A stretch of DNA of 64,000 bases from Brachionus plicatilis. Lineage: Eukaryota; Rotifera; Eurotatoria; Ploima; Brachionidae. Shown here in pieces: positions 22,317 through 32,702 of this stretch. The stretch's first letter is position 1. Each line of letters opens with the position of its first letter. The stretch lies in contig QEOQ01000122.1 in the NCBI GenBank assembly GCA_010279815.1, positions 278,146-342,145 on the forward strand, in the 5' to 3' direction. The notes under the pieces were generated by a model. That model was not told the origin of the DNA and did no database searches. It saw only the letters and a list, made by a program, of their open reading frames with translations. A program made the translations under genes and the position numbers.

Positions 22317-24142
22317 ATGAGCGACATTTCTGATAAATTTGATTCAAATGATGTGGAGGCCTACGTAAACTATCTAAAATCGCTTCAAAATTTTGATAGT
22401 TTATTAGAAAATGGTGAAAATTTTTCCCAATTTTTGGTCCACTGCTATCAAATTGTCTTAGATAATCCTAGATATATCCAATTAGTAAGCAAAACCAAAA
22501 TATACCAATTTTTTTCTGCATTACTTCAACACTTTTGTTCAATACGATCAACAATAGACTTCAAATCTTGCACTAGACAAATTGATTACTATGATCCCGA
22601 ATTTAATCGGAGTGAAAAAATTCTTCACTTTTTAAAAATTTTGAACTTTTTTTAAACACAACTTTTCTTTATTCAACAGAAGCTCGGTGCTATTTTAATG
22701 AAAATGTTGATCATCTAAAAACTTTTATGATTTTTTTAAACGACATTGAGTTCATATCCGCATTCACCACTTATCAATCACATTTCGACGGATTTATAAA
22801 CACACTTTATTACTTAGGCGAAAGTTCCAATGAGTACAAGCACAACTGGTTGTCTTTGGACTCGACTAAAATAGTACTAAATTTTGCCAGATCAATTCCG
22901 AAATGGAATTTTGTCGCCTACGCAATTATAGCGTTAATAGCCTCGGACCAGGAGATGGAAAGTATGGACGAACTAGACCAAATATTGTCCAAATTTATTC
23001 CCTTAACAATTGAGTGTATCCGTGAACCTATCTGTTTTTATTCAAAACAATTTAATGATCAGTCCGAGAGCGTCAATGAAAGCATTAGGACAATTAGTGG
23101 AAACAATGGCTTTGTCTATTTGATTGACTACTATTTAAATACTTTATACGGATATTCCATCAATGACAAGTTCAGAGAAAAAATCTTCTTCTATCAAGAT
23201 TTGGCCAAGAGTGTCAAGTTTTTGGTTTATGATGGAAATGAAGTCGAAAAATTCTATGCACTAAAACTATTGACGCAATTGTCTTTCAATGAGAACATAA
23301 AAAAGGAGCTTGGCAATGATAAAGAATTTTTTGAATTTTTAAAGGAAGTGAATTCAGCTGAAAGTTTCGAGTTTAAAAAATTGAAAATTATTAGTTCGGA
23401 TTTTATTTGGCTTTTGTCTAAATCCGAGCCAGAATTGGAAACACTTGATCAGCATGGTTTGCACATAATGATATCCTACAACACGGCTTCAAGAGAAATG
23501 TGTCTTAAGATAAAAAATGAGTTGGAACAAACAGGACTCAAAATATGGATAGATGTAGATGAAATCCACGGAAGCAGTTTGGACTCAATGGCAAAAGCTA
23601 TCGAAAATTCATCAATTATTTTAATGTGTGTTAGCGAAAAGTACCGTCAAAGTATTAATTGTCAAGCTGAAGCCCAGTATGCTTTTAGGTTAAATAAGAC
23701 TATAATCCCGCTAGTAATGCAGCCTGGATATCATAATGTAAGTGGATGGCTTGGAATAATCATAGGAGATAAAATTTTTGTTGATTTTACTAAATACAAA
23801 TTTGAAGAATCGCTAAAGCGATTGAAGAATCAAATTAATTTGTGTTTTAATAAGAGTAAAAGTGTAACAGCACAACAACCCGAGCTAGTTTTGAACACTA
23901 ATTCAAATGGACCTAAATATTGGGATGAAGAGAAAGTAAAAACATGGTTTCAAGAACATGGTATTTTGAATTTGTTCGAAATCTTGAAGCCCTTGAATGG
24001 AGGAATATTATTTCAAATGTATGAATTAAAAATTTTTTCACCTGAATTCTTCTACAAATCTTTAACCAGCAAAGAATATGTTGACTTAAAAATGATATCT
24101 GTTTTTACATTTGAACTGGTAAAACTTTTTAACAATACTTGA
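22317..24142 (+). CDS. ARM-like / TIR / SAM-like protein (possible NAD-cleaving enzyme)
   Basis: Two exons, 22317-22611 and 22680-24142, joined over a 68-nt GT-AG intron (donor GTGAAA), give 585 aa. Residues 1-340 are helical and ARM/HEAT-like (LLTQLSFNENIKKELG is typical). Residues about 358-490 form a TIR domain: HIMISYNTASREMC, KIWIDVDEIHGSSLDSMAKA, IENSSIILMCVSEKYRQS, INCQAEAQYA, IIPLVMQPGY and GWLG. The Glu of CQAEAQYA (about residue 429) sits where SARM1-type TIR NADases keep their catalytic Glu. Residues about 520-585 (YWDEEKVKTWFQEHGI, NGGILFQMYEL) resemble the SAM-like module that often follows invertebrate TIR domains. Domain order is ARM-TIR-SAM, whereas SARM1 is ARM-SAM-SAM-TIR. 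Its role, immune signalling or NAD cleavage, is inferred from the domains only. Confidence 0.85.
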
Positions 24143-24873
24143 TAAATTAAATAATTTTGATTTAGATAAATAAAAATTCAAGTAAAAATTTGCCTTGATT
24201 TTTAGCCTGTTCCCTAGCTATTGGTATTCAGGGTCTTAATTGGGGATTAGATAATTAAAATAAAAAGGATACTTATTTAGTTTGATAAACTTTTTATTCG
24301 TCAGCTCTCTCTTTGCGTGTAAAAAAATGTCTGCTGTTTCCCAGTGATAATGATTAACGTGAAAAAAACGTAAATAAACGTTAAAATTGATAAGAACGTA
24401 AAATTTTCGAAAATTTTATATGAATTTAATACACTATTTTTTGTTAAAAGTGAAGTTTTTTAAAAAAATGATCTGCTATTTTAGTTAATAGAATTAAAAT
24501 AAAAATAATAAATTTTAATTTATATAATTACTTCCTAAAAGAAATTTTTTTCGAACTAAAATAATTATGAAATAAGCTAAATAAAAAAGAACTCTTTTCT
24601 AACTTTAATCATATTTTTTCTTTTTGTCTTACATTTTTAATTCTTTTATTGTATTTATTTTTTTTTAAAGTATGAACTAAAAACATTTGGCTGAAAGGAA
24701 TGACTAAGATCCATTCCAAACTTTCATGGTGTAACTCTAACTATATTTTTAATAAATAAACAAATAACTAAGCTAAATAAATAAAATAAAGGGCGAGTGC
24801 TTAGTTAATTAAAGTAGAAAAAAATTGCATCGTCTAAGTGCAGGATGGGAAAATGTTCGGTAATTTTGTTTAA
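24143..24873. other. Intergenic, no gene seen
   Basis: 3' flank of the TIR gene, then AT-rich sequence without coding signal up to the piggyBac-type element. An AATAAA-like GATAAATAAAAATTC follows the stop by about 20 bases and may serve polyadenylation. Confidence 0.4.
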
Positions 24874-25484
24874 CACTAGAAGCACCAAAACGAGTCAAAT
24901 GACTCGTTTTGGAAATAAACGGAAATTATCAATTGAACTTTTGAAAAATTATTTATTATAAAATATAAATTAATTAGTAAAAAATACAAATTTAATCAAA
25001 TTTAAGTATTTTGAAAAAAAAATACCTAAGACCCTTCACATTCCTTACAAACACACTCATTTTCTTTAGTACAAAAACCACCTACTGCTTTTTTACATTT
25101 GGAACACACATTATTTGCTTTATAATTATTGCATAAACGAACCTGGCAAGATACTCGCTTAGGGGATAAATTTTCTTGATTATCCTGACTCAATACTCTT
25201 TTTCGGGCCATATTCATGATTAAAATTTATAAATTTAATTCAAAATTAATTAATTCAATGCAAAATTTTAAAACGAGTCATTTGACTCGTTTGGTGCTTC
25301 TAGTAGTGTGTGCTTGATTATGCGCAAAAACATAGTCTTTGACATAATCTCTCATTAATTTTACAAAATTTAATGCTTTTTTATGCTGAAAAATAAATTT
25401 CGTGTTCATATCATATAAAATAATTTAGATATTAGTGATTAAAAATCGAAAAAGAGTCATTTTGACTCGTTGGTGCTTCTAGTG
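24874..25484 (-). mobile_element. Short piggyBac-type element with TTAA target sites
   Basis: Terminal repeats CACTAGAAGCACCAAAACGA (left) and the complement of CACTAGAAGCACCAACGAGT (right), each bordered by TTAA (24870-24873 and 25485-25488). This is the specific target of piggyBac elements. Just inside is a palindromic CGAGTCAAATGACTCG. A third, internal copy of the terminal motif (about 25272-25305, GGTGCTTCTAGTAG) lacks a TTAA, so the present right part may come from a second copy or an internal rearrangement. At 611 bp it is too short for a full transposase. The minus strand encodes only a Cys-rich domain. Confidence 0.85.
25026..25217 (-). CDS. Cys-rich domain-only protein, piggyBac transposase C-terminal type
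   Basis: 63-aa ORF with a genuine ATG. The N-terminus is basic (MNMARKRVLSQDN, PKRV), followed by RLCNNYKANNVCSKCKKAVG, GFCTKENECVCKECEGS. The Cys spacing (C, CxxC, C, CxCxxC) resembles the RING/PHD-like Cys-rich domain at the C-terminus of piggyBac transposases, which binds the terminal repeats. Here it stands alone, without the RNase-H catalytic domain, in an element with intact ends. It may be a deletion remnant. It could also make a small DNA-binding protein that competes with active transposase, which is inference. Confidence 0.6.
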   Translation of the reverse strand: MNMARKRVLSQDNQENLSPKRVSCQVRLCNNYKANNVCSKCKKAVGGFCTKENECVCKECEGS

Positions 25485-25488
25485 TTAA

Positions 25489-26094
25489 AGAGAATTTATT
25501 TTCAATCCTTCAATATAGTTGATAACAGATGTCCGTGAAGCTTTCGGTAAACTTTCATAAAAAAACGCTTATCACTTTCAACAAAAGCTATTTTTATTAT
25601 TTATTATTTATTGATAAAAAAAACTTGTATAGACCTCATAGGTCAAAAAGTTATAAAAAAAAAAATAATTTCAAAATTAAATACAATAATTATACAAGTA
25701 ATTAAATTTGACAAAGTCAATTTTCGTTTTTTTACGACGAATTTAAATATTCAACCTATATGCTCATATAAATTTATGTTATTTAAATCTTCAATATTTA
25801 TATTGTTTTCATTGTAATTATTATAGTCCAACAAGTGTCTTAATAGATTAATGTTTTGCTGATAATTTGAGACTTCTCTATTATAGAGACTATTGAAAAT
25901 AAATTTGATTGAGTCTAATAGACCCAAATTTTCACATTTGTGTTCATTTCCAATTAGCTTTGATATTAATTTGCTAGCTAATGGACCATATTTTTAATTT
26001 ATTATCCTTAGTATACAATTTTTTGACCAAATCTCACGTTTTTTTCACTAATTTTTCACGCTCTTCAGTTTCTCTGGGTTAATATTAAATAACT
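25489..26094. other. Intergenic, no gene seen
   Basis: AT-rich sequence without a convincing ORF. I see nothing else in it. Confidence 0.4.
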
Positions 26095-26489
26095 AGGGTT
26101 CTTATATCATTTTAAGTGATTTTTTCATTTTTGGTTCTGTACGTCAGTACGAAATGATAAAAAGAACAGAAAAATATGTAAAAAAATTAGATATTTTTTT
26201 TTCTAAATGTTTAAACTTAATTCTGTAAATGCAACAAAGTGAAACATTCAAAGTTGCATCAAATATCAAGGTCTGCTAAATTTGCAGAGTTTAGCAGAAA
26301 TTAATTAAAATATAATCGAGCGTAGGGCATTTTGCAGAGATTTTGCACATCATTAGCAGACTTTTATAGTCGATGCAACTTTGAATGTTGCACCATTCTG
26401 CATTCACAGAATTTTTTTTTAGAAAAAAAGTTATTTAATTTTTTTACACTTTGTTCTGTTCTTTTGTACTGGACTTCACAAAACCCTCA
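26095..26489. repeat. MITE with facing GCAACAAAGTGAAACATTC arms
   Basis: Inverted halves. The left reads TTCTGTAAATGCAACAAAGT then CATTCAAAGTTGCATC; the right is the complement of TTCTGTGAATGCAGAATGGT then GCAACATTCAAAGTTGCATCGA. The outer parts (GTACGAAATGATAAAAAGAACAG on the left, GTTCTGTTCTTTTGTACTGG on the right) also correspond. It is related in layout to the elements at 40.4 and 58.2 kb. No ORF. Confidence 0.6.
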
Positions 26490-28605
26490 TTTTTTATTTT
26501 AGATCATCTTTATAAAAATCGTTAAAGATTTTTTATTACAAGCTTACTAATAGCTTACTTTCTTTTTATCATAGTGCATGTTACATCCTTAAAAATTACT
26601 GCATTGTTGTGGATATTTCCTAGCAAATTTTTTGTATAATTTCAGAAGTTAATAAACAACAAGCCTTGTCCAAAATTAGTAAAATATTTTTATTAGATCA
26701 CTAGATAAAAAAAAATAATTTTTATATCGGTCGGGGACCTTTTAAAGAGCTTTACGGCGTTAACACTGGAAAATTGTCCTTATTTTTTTTTCAAACAAAA
26801 AAATTAAATACGGGTGATTTTTTAAGAACTTTAAGAGCTCATTAATTATAATTCTCTTGAAATATCAAACACAATTGTCTCCATAGAAATATCGGAAAAA
26901 AACATTTTTTTCTTACTTTTATGTTCAAAAAAATTATAAAATATTCTAGCATAAATAATATTTTTTCAAATTGATAATTAAGTAGTTATTTTGTAAATGA
27001 AAATAATAAGAAAACTAATTTTTAACTTATTACTCCTCAATTGATTCAATTTCCTTAAAATAATTTGATGCCGATTCAATTCAGAAATAATGAACTAAAA
27101 AAAATTTTTTTTTATTAATTGCTTTATTATAACGAATATTAGAAAATATTTAAATAAGATGATTTTACTCAGTGGTCATTAATAAATAAATTAGAACGTT
27201 TATTTGAGACAGACATTAAATTCTTTTGGTGTTACCTAAAATTTTTTAAGCATTTCCGTATCATAATCAGCTGGTGTCAGGTATTTTGCTAAAGCTTAAA
27301 AGATCTGCTTGATCCCGAACTAAAAGCGAGTTTAACAAAAAAACTCACCAATAATAAACTTTTAAAACCTAGCCTTTCTGAAATATCTTAAAAGAATTAA
27401 ATGTATTTTTAATTTATCTTTTTAAATTTAAATTTTTTTTTTTTATATCTGAAAAAATTGTATCTTTTATCTATTACCAAATTGGGAACAATTTAATTTA
27501 TATGAACGTTCTAAATAAACATGCATTTTGCTTTAAAGTCATAGCTCCTTTCTACATATGAGTGGTTCTGATATTTCGCATTTTGCTTTAATTCAGCCTG
27601 AAAAATCTAAAAATGAACGTAATAGACAAACATTTTTTTTAATATAATTTAATCAAATTAGTGGGCAAAAGTATTTCTAAAATAAATGGAAATGACCAAG
27701 TGAAACAAAAAAAAATCATATGTTTTTTTGAAATAAATGGGCCTTTTAATTTATAATTTGTAATCGTTTTTGATTTTTTGTTAAAAAAATAAATAAGTAC
27801 AACCATTCTAGCAAACCCAGTAAAGCCTTTTTATTAATTCAAAAAAGAACGAAATAAATATTCTTTTACTTATTAACACAAAAATTTCGTGGAGTAGTTT
27901 GCATTTTTTTGAAAGTAAAAAACTTAAATTTTGAGAATTCCTAAATTTTAAGTGTTCCTTTCATTCTAAGTTCATGTTCAACCCATTGCGGTCTTTTACA
28001 AAGAATATATTACAAAATAGAATTAAAATTAAACTACTTGTGCTTTTTACTTCTGTTATTTCTCCTGAACAATAAATTAAAAGGATTTGATTTATTATTA
28101 TTAAAAAAACAACAATAGTATTATTAAAATAAAAAAAGTAAATTTTATTTTATGACCAAAAATTTTTAATTGAAAAATATGTTTAATACATCAAAGTTTA
28201 TTAGAAACAATTTTTTTTCAATATTAATTTATAAAATGAAGTTTAAAAAAATATATTTTATTTATCTTTCTTTTAAATTAGAATTAGAAATTTATTACGC
28301 ATTGATAGTTGATGTTACATTTTCATTTCGAAGAATTGATGTATTTTAGATGATAGGGTACTTTTGTCGGTCGACTCAATTTTTTAATGTTCTATAGTGT
28401 TCAATTTGCTCAGTTTGTTCATTTTGAAAAGTTAAAAATAATAAATAAATTGAAAACTTGTTTAAATGAAACAAAAAATTTATTGAAGATTCTTCACAAT
28501 ATGTCTTTGAATTATTGATAGAGTGTAAAATAAAATTGACTTATTCCTCATCATATAAAGTCGTAAAAACTGATTTGCTAAAGGGACCACTGTCGCTGAA
28601 ATATA
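26490..28605. other. Intergenic, no gene seen
   Basis: About 2.1 kb of AT-rich sequence with no supported exon. Near 27955-28005 a short piece (CCTTTCATTCTAAGTTCATG, then GCGGTCTTTTA) resembles the 3' part of the LINE at 18.45 kb and may be a tiny fragment of it. Confidence 0.4.
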
Positions 28606-28775
28606 CAGTGGTGTTCCGGATTTAGTAATTTACCATAATTATCGTAAAATGTTCGAAATTTACCAAATTTTTCGTAAAATCTGATAAATTTACGTTTTTT
28701 TACTTTGGTAAATTTACGTAAATTTACAATATTTTACGTAAATTATGCTTAATTACTAAATCCGTAACACTACTG
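28606..28775. mobile_element. Mariner-type MITE (170 bp)
   Basis: TIRs CAGTGGTGTTCCGGATTTAG (left) and the complement of CAGTAGTGTTACGGATTTAG (right), flanked by TA on both sides (28604-28605, 28776-28777). The interior is built from TTTACGTAAATTTACG-like palindromic repeats. No coding capacity. TA duplication and size fit a Tc1/mariner-derived MITE. Confidence 0.75.
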
Positions 28776-29098
28776 TATATAGTAGTGAAAAAAAAAAAAA
28801 AATTTATTTTTATTTTCTTTTACTTCTCCTTAAAGGAGGTTAATTCAATTCAATAAATAAATAAATAAATAGTAAAGCACTAAAAGAAGTATACATTTTG
28901 GCTGCTAAAAACAAATATTTTCAAAAAAAAAAATCTCCCAAAAAAAGTTAAACCAGCTTTAGTAACCAGTGGCGTAGCAAGGGTTGGGCAAGTGGGGCGA
29001 CCGCCCCACCATCATGGTTTTATTTCTAAGGAATATAAAAATTAAAGAAAAATCAGAATTGCTCAAAAGTCACAATTCTTAAGTCAACAGTAGATAGA

Positions 29099-29195
29099 CC
29101 GCCACAGTAGCTAGCTGGAACGGCAACAAATTCATGTGGTCGTGATAATGACTGATGAATCAACTTATTGCCGTTCCAGCTAGCTACTTTGGCGG
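29099..29195. repeat. Near-perfect hairpin with 28-bp arms
   Basis: Arms CCGCCACAGTAGCTAGCTGG followed by AACGGCAA, and at the other end TTGCCGTTCCAGCTAGCTAC followed by TTTGGCGG, with only about two mismatches. The GC-richer arms contrast strongly with the surrounding AT-rich DNA. It is nested in the hAT relic. No target duplication is obvious. Confidence 0.7.
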
Positions 29196-29329
29196 CCTAA
29201 TTAAAATCAAAGTCACAAAAATTCAAGTCTTAGTCATTACTTAAAAAAAATTAAATCAAAATCATGAAAAGAAAAAAATTATAAGAAAATTTAAGAAAGG
29301 CTTTTAAGGAAATAATTACTTAGTTTAGA

Positions 29330-29520
29330 ATTTGTCTTAATTTTTCAATTTCAAAAGGAAATGTAGAACGGTATTTTACCTGTCTTAGGGAGGATTAAAA
29401 ATTATTTGAGAAATTCAATGAGCCAAGAACGACTAAATGACATCTCAATTTTAACCATAGAATCAGAAAAAGCTGATCTTTTAAATGCTGATAAAATATA
29501 AGAAATTTTTGTAAAAATAG
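29330..29520 (+). pseudogene. hAT transposase C-terminal (dimerisation) remnant
   Basis: Reading RIKNYLRNSMSQERLNDISI then LTIESEKADLLNADKI and a stop. It matches the hATC dimerisation signature of ZMYM1-like hAT transposases (RxKxYLRSTMSQERLxxLALLSIExE). The upstream part is out of frame. Only this end of the gene survives. Confidence 0.75.
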
Positions 29521-29857
29521 AAGATAACAGTTTTATTATTTTCATATCCGTTTAAAATTAACTAGTTATCAATGAATTGTATATTTTTATTAATAGAATA
29601 ATTTTTACATGTTTTTCCCCATTAAAACCTTTCTTTTATCCCCTTAATTACTTGGATAGAATGCTCGCCCCACCATTAATAAAATCCTGGCAACGCCACT
29701 GATAGTAACTGACTAATATTGTTTTAAAATATACATATACATTTATATTTTTTTAAGTTTAACTTTTTATACAAAATAATTGATTGTTAATTAGGCTAAT
29801 ACTTAGGAATATTTTTACAACCTTGAAACGACTTTTTCCATTTAAATTTCCAAGTTT

Positions 29858-32284
29858 TTAATTCACGTAAACTAATTTGAAAGTTTTGTGTTTTTTGCAT
29901 GTTTTCTTCTTTCCAGTAAAAAATACACTAAGCATATCACAAGCCAGACACATGACAAAAAAGGAAACTATGGTCATTATTGCTATAATTGCGGAGGTCT
30001 TGATCACAACTTTTTTCACCATCATTTCGTTTGATTCTATCTCGCATTTTTCTCCAGAATACAAAGGAAAACATTTGCACTTGGCCTTACCATCAATATC
30101 ATAACAAACACCCTGCTTTGAACATGTTTCATTTGAACAAACATCAATTTTTTTCTCGCAGTTTTTGCCATAATACAAGCTCAATTGATTGCTTTGAGAA
30201 TCACACTGGCAAGTAAATGTTTTATTTTCCAAATTGTTAAGGCACGTTCCATTGTTCAAGCAAGGGTTCGATGCACAAGGAAGAGTATTTATCTGACAAT
30301 TTGAACCAACAAAATTCTCAAAGCATTCGCAAATAAATTTTTTATTTTGAATAAACTTGCACTTTCCATTCCCGGAGCAGTTAATTAAGCAGTCGCTTAA
30401 ATCAAATTTAAGAGACAACAGATTAAAAAATTCCTCTGAATTTAGATAATACTCTGGGAAAGAGTGTTCCAAAGAATAATTATTTGATGAAAAATAATTT
30501 GACACAGTTGGAATATTTGAATTTGTATCCTCTGAATTATTAACAAAATTCAATTTTGTAGTTTCTTCTTGAATATCTTGATTTACAGTCTGTTCTTTTT
30601 TTGAGAAAGAACTATAATTTGGCATTTCAGAAGAAAATTTTTCCGTACTTTTATAATTAATACCTTCGTCTTGAATCAAATGGCTTGTGGTTATTTCATC
30701 CAAAAAATTAGCTACTGATATACCATTTGTCTCTGAAGTACTTTTACCAGATTTTGTTTGATTTTCTTCGCTATTTTCTGTCTCTGACGAAGTGCTATGA
30801 AAAACTTTCTGATTATTTTCTGAAGAAAAAATTCTCTCTGAAGTTATTTTAGATTTTTCAGTGTAATGTTCTGTCGTTGACACAAAACTCAGCTGAGGAA
30901 TTGTATTAATGACATTATTTTCATTTAATTTGGTGACTTGAATGAAATCTCTATTGGTTATTTCATCCAAAAAATTAGCTACTGATATACCATTTGTCTC
31001 TGAAGTACTTTTACCAGATTTTGTTTGATTTTCTTCGCTATTTTCTGTCTCTGACGAAGTGCTATGAAAAACTTTCTGATTATTTTCTGAAGAAAAAATT
31101 CTCTCTGAAGTTATTTTAGATTTTTCAGTGTAATGTTCTGTCGTTGACACAAAACTCAGCTGAGGAATTGTATTAGTGACATTATTTTCATTTAATTTAG
31201 TGACTTGAATGAAATTCGAAGACACCATTTTGTCAATGAGAGATTCAGTTGAGAAATCGAGTGTGTCAGAAGACTCTTTAGTTGTCATTTTCTTGTAAAT
31301 TGAAGTCGATTCAATTTCTGTCAAAAGATTTGGAGAAAATTGTGAATTCATATTAAAATCTGTGTCTAAAGAGCTATTAGATATTGAAAAATTAGTTAGA
31401 CTTTCCAGGCAATAAACATTTGAAACCACATTTAATGAGAAATATAATTCCTGATTTTTAACATTCCAAAAATTTACTCCTCCTTTTTCGTGCCCCGAGG
31501 CTATTATTAAAGAGCTGAACACATCTAAGCCCCAAACTTTTTCGCTCACGACGAAGCTTAATTTAGAGCTATTATGCAAAATCCATAAATATAAAAATGT
31601 TTCTCCGCCAAAAACTACCTGATCTTTGTTTATTATTTTTATTACTTTTATATCTTTGTCAAATTGCAGTTTGTTCTTCTCTACAAGATAATTTGTCTGA
31701 TTTATTTCAAAGCTACATATACATTTTTGATTACACTGGGACACCACAAAATCTCGTTCCAAAGCATCAATATCCAATATTTTATTTGCAATATTGTCAT
31801 TTTTCAAGTGTTTCTGATTTTCTAAATCAAAGATAGTTATATCGCCTTGATCTGAACCTATTAAAAGCATTTTTTCATTTTTAACTACTACCATGCTTTT
31901 GATATTACCAAAATCGTCGCTAAGAATTTCATCATGCTCATTCAAATCCGATTTATTAAAAAAAATTATCGACTTATCACATCCAGCTACCAAATGAGTT
32001 TTGTTGATCGAAATGACAGATTCAGAACAGTCTTTTTCCATTGTTTTTTCTCTATAACTTGATGTATCATTCGATATAATAAAAATTTTTTTATTTTTAT
32101 CACCTCCCATCAAAAGGTTGTTTTCAATATCAAAATCAAGTGACTGAACATTGCCTTGAGATAAATAAGACGAATCTAAGGAATCGTTTGTTCTGATTTC
32201 AGTTTTTTCATTCAAGCCAACTGCAAATTGAAAAGCAAAATTTTCTCCAAGAAAAATTAGACCAAATAAAAACTCTAAAAGCAT
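29858..32284 (-). CDS. Type I membrane protein: propeller-like ectodomain, Ser/Thr stalk, three EGF domains
   Basis: Single-exon gene of 808 aa. Residues 1-19 (MLLEFLFGLIFLGENFAFQ) are a signal peptide. Residues about 45-340 look like WD/beta-propeller repeats (VAGCDKSIIFF, LLIGSDQGDITIFDLENQ, IASGHEKGGVNFWNVKNQEL), which is unusual outside the cell. A Ser/Thr/Glu-rich stalk follows, holding two nearly identical 89-residue repeats (about 357-534). Three EGF domains come next (CSGNGKCKFIQNKKFICECF, PCLNNGTCLNN, CSKQGVCYDIDGKAKCKC). A transmembrane segment (TSAIIAIMTIVSFFVMCLAC, about 760-782) and a short basic tail end the protein. Many NxS/T sites suggest glycosylation. A cell-surface adhesion or receptor role is inferred. 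I recognise no named family. A short hAT-like element lies only 43 bp upstream of the ATG. Confidence 0.8.
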   Translation of the reverse strand: MLLEFLFGLIFLGENFAFQFAVGLNEKTEIRTNDSLDSSYLSQGNVQSLDFDIENNLLMGGDKNKKIFIISNDTSSYREKTMEKDCSESVISINKTHLVAGCDKSIIFFNKSDLNEHDEILSDDFGNIKSMVVVKNEKMLLIGSDQGDITIFDLENQKHLKNDNIANKILDIDALERDFVVSQCNQKCICSFEINQTNYLVEKNKLQFDKDIKVIKIINKDQVVFGGETFLYLWILHNSSKLSFVVSEKVWGLDVFSSLIIASGHEKGGVNFWNVKNQELYFSLNVVSNVYCLESLTNFSISNSSLDTDFNMNSQFSPNLLTEIESTSIYKKMTTKESSDTLDFSTESLIDKMVSSNFIQVTKLNENNVTNTIPQLSFVSTTEHYTEKSKITSERIFSSENNQKVFHSTSSETENSEENQTKSGKSTSETNGISVANFLDEITNRDFIQVTKLNENNVINTIPQLSFVSTTEHYTEKSKITSERIFSSENNQKVFHSTSSETENSEENQTKSGKSTSETNGISVANFLDEITTSHLIQDEGINYKSTEKFSSEMPNYSSFSKKEQTVNQDIQEETTKLNFVNNSEDTNSNIPTVSNYFSSNNYSLEHSFPEYYLNSEEFFNLLSLKFDLSDCLINCSGNGKCKFIQNKKFICECFENFVGSNCQINTLPCASNPCLNNGTCLNNLENKTFTCQCDSQSNQLSLYYGKNCEKKIDVCSNETCSKQGVCYDIDGKAKCKCFPLYSGEKCEIESNEMMVKKVVIKTSAIIAIMTIVSFFVMCLACDMLSVFFTGKKKTCKKHKTFKLVYVN
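30690..31224 (-). repeat. Tandem 267-bp (89-aa) repeat within the EGF protein gene
   Basis: Two in-frame copies, 267 bp apart, read FIQVTKLNENNVTNTIPQLS ... SVANFLDEIT. They differ at only a few bases (for example T/I after NNV), so the duplication is recent or kept alike by gene conversion. Copy number may vary between individuals. Confidence 0.9.
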
Positions 32285-32326
32285 CTTAAAAATTTATTAA
32301 TTTTTTTAATTTAAATATGAAAAAAT

Positions 32327-32459
32327 CAGAGTTGTTTAAAAGTTATAAGTCTCAAGTCCAAGTTCGGACTTTAAAAAAAATCTAAGTCTTTGACTTGAAA
32401 TTTTTAAATAAAAAAAATTCCAGACTTGGATTTTAATTTGGGGCACTTAAACAACCCTG
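32327..32459. mobile_element. 133-bp hAT-like mini-element in the EGF gene promoter
   Basis: Starts CAGAGTTGTTTAAAAGTTAT and ends with the complement CACTTAAACAACCCTG. AAGTCTCAAGTCCAAGTTCGG is on the inside. Flanks TGAAAAAT and TAAAAAAC share six of eight bases, a possible eroded target duplication. It belongs to the family of 6665 and 49138. Confidence 0.6.
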
Positions 32460-32574
32460 TAAAAAACCTGTATAAAAAATTAAAATCTGATTAAAAAAAA
32501 ATCTAGTGGTACAAAATCTAAATTGAAGGTTTGATATTAGTTTATAAAAGCTGAAAGTGGATTTGAGATTAGGA

Positions 32575-32663
32575 ACAGAGTTTTTTAAGAGTTTAAAAGT
32601 CCGGACTTTAAAAAAATTCAATTCCGGAATTGGACTTGACTTAAGACTTATAAACAAATTTGA
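32575..32663. repeat. Second short CAGAGTT-family element
   Basis: CAGAGTTTTTTAAGAGTTTA with AAAGTCCGGACTTTAA on the inside, mirrored by GGACTTGACTTAAGACTTAT and AAACAAATTTG. A diverged fold-back copy. The limits are approximate. Confidence 0.5.
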
Positions 32664-32702
32664 TTGAGAATCACCTTTTGGTGGACAAAAAGTGAAACTC
32701 AT

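Larger units (their letters stand above)
28967..29701 (+). mobile_element. hAT element relic
   Basis: Termini CAGTGGCGTAGCAAGG and the complement of CAGTGGCGTTGCCAGG are classic hAT ends. They are flanked by TTAGTAAC (28959-28966) and ATAGTAAC (29702-29709), an 8-bp target duplication with one mismatch. The interior retains the end of a hAT transposase (about 29330-29520). A palindromic insert sits at 29099-29195. Confidence 0.85.
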
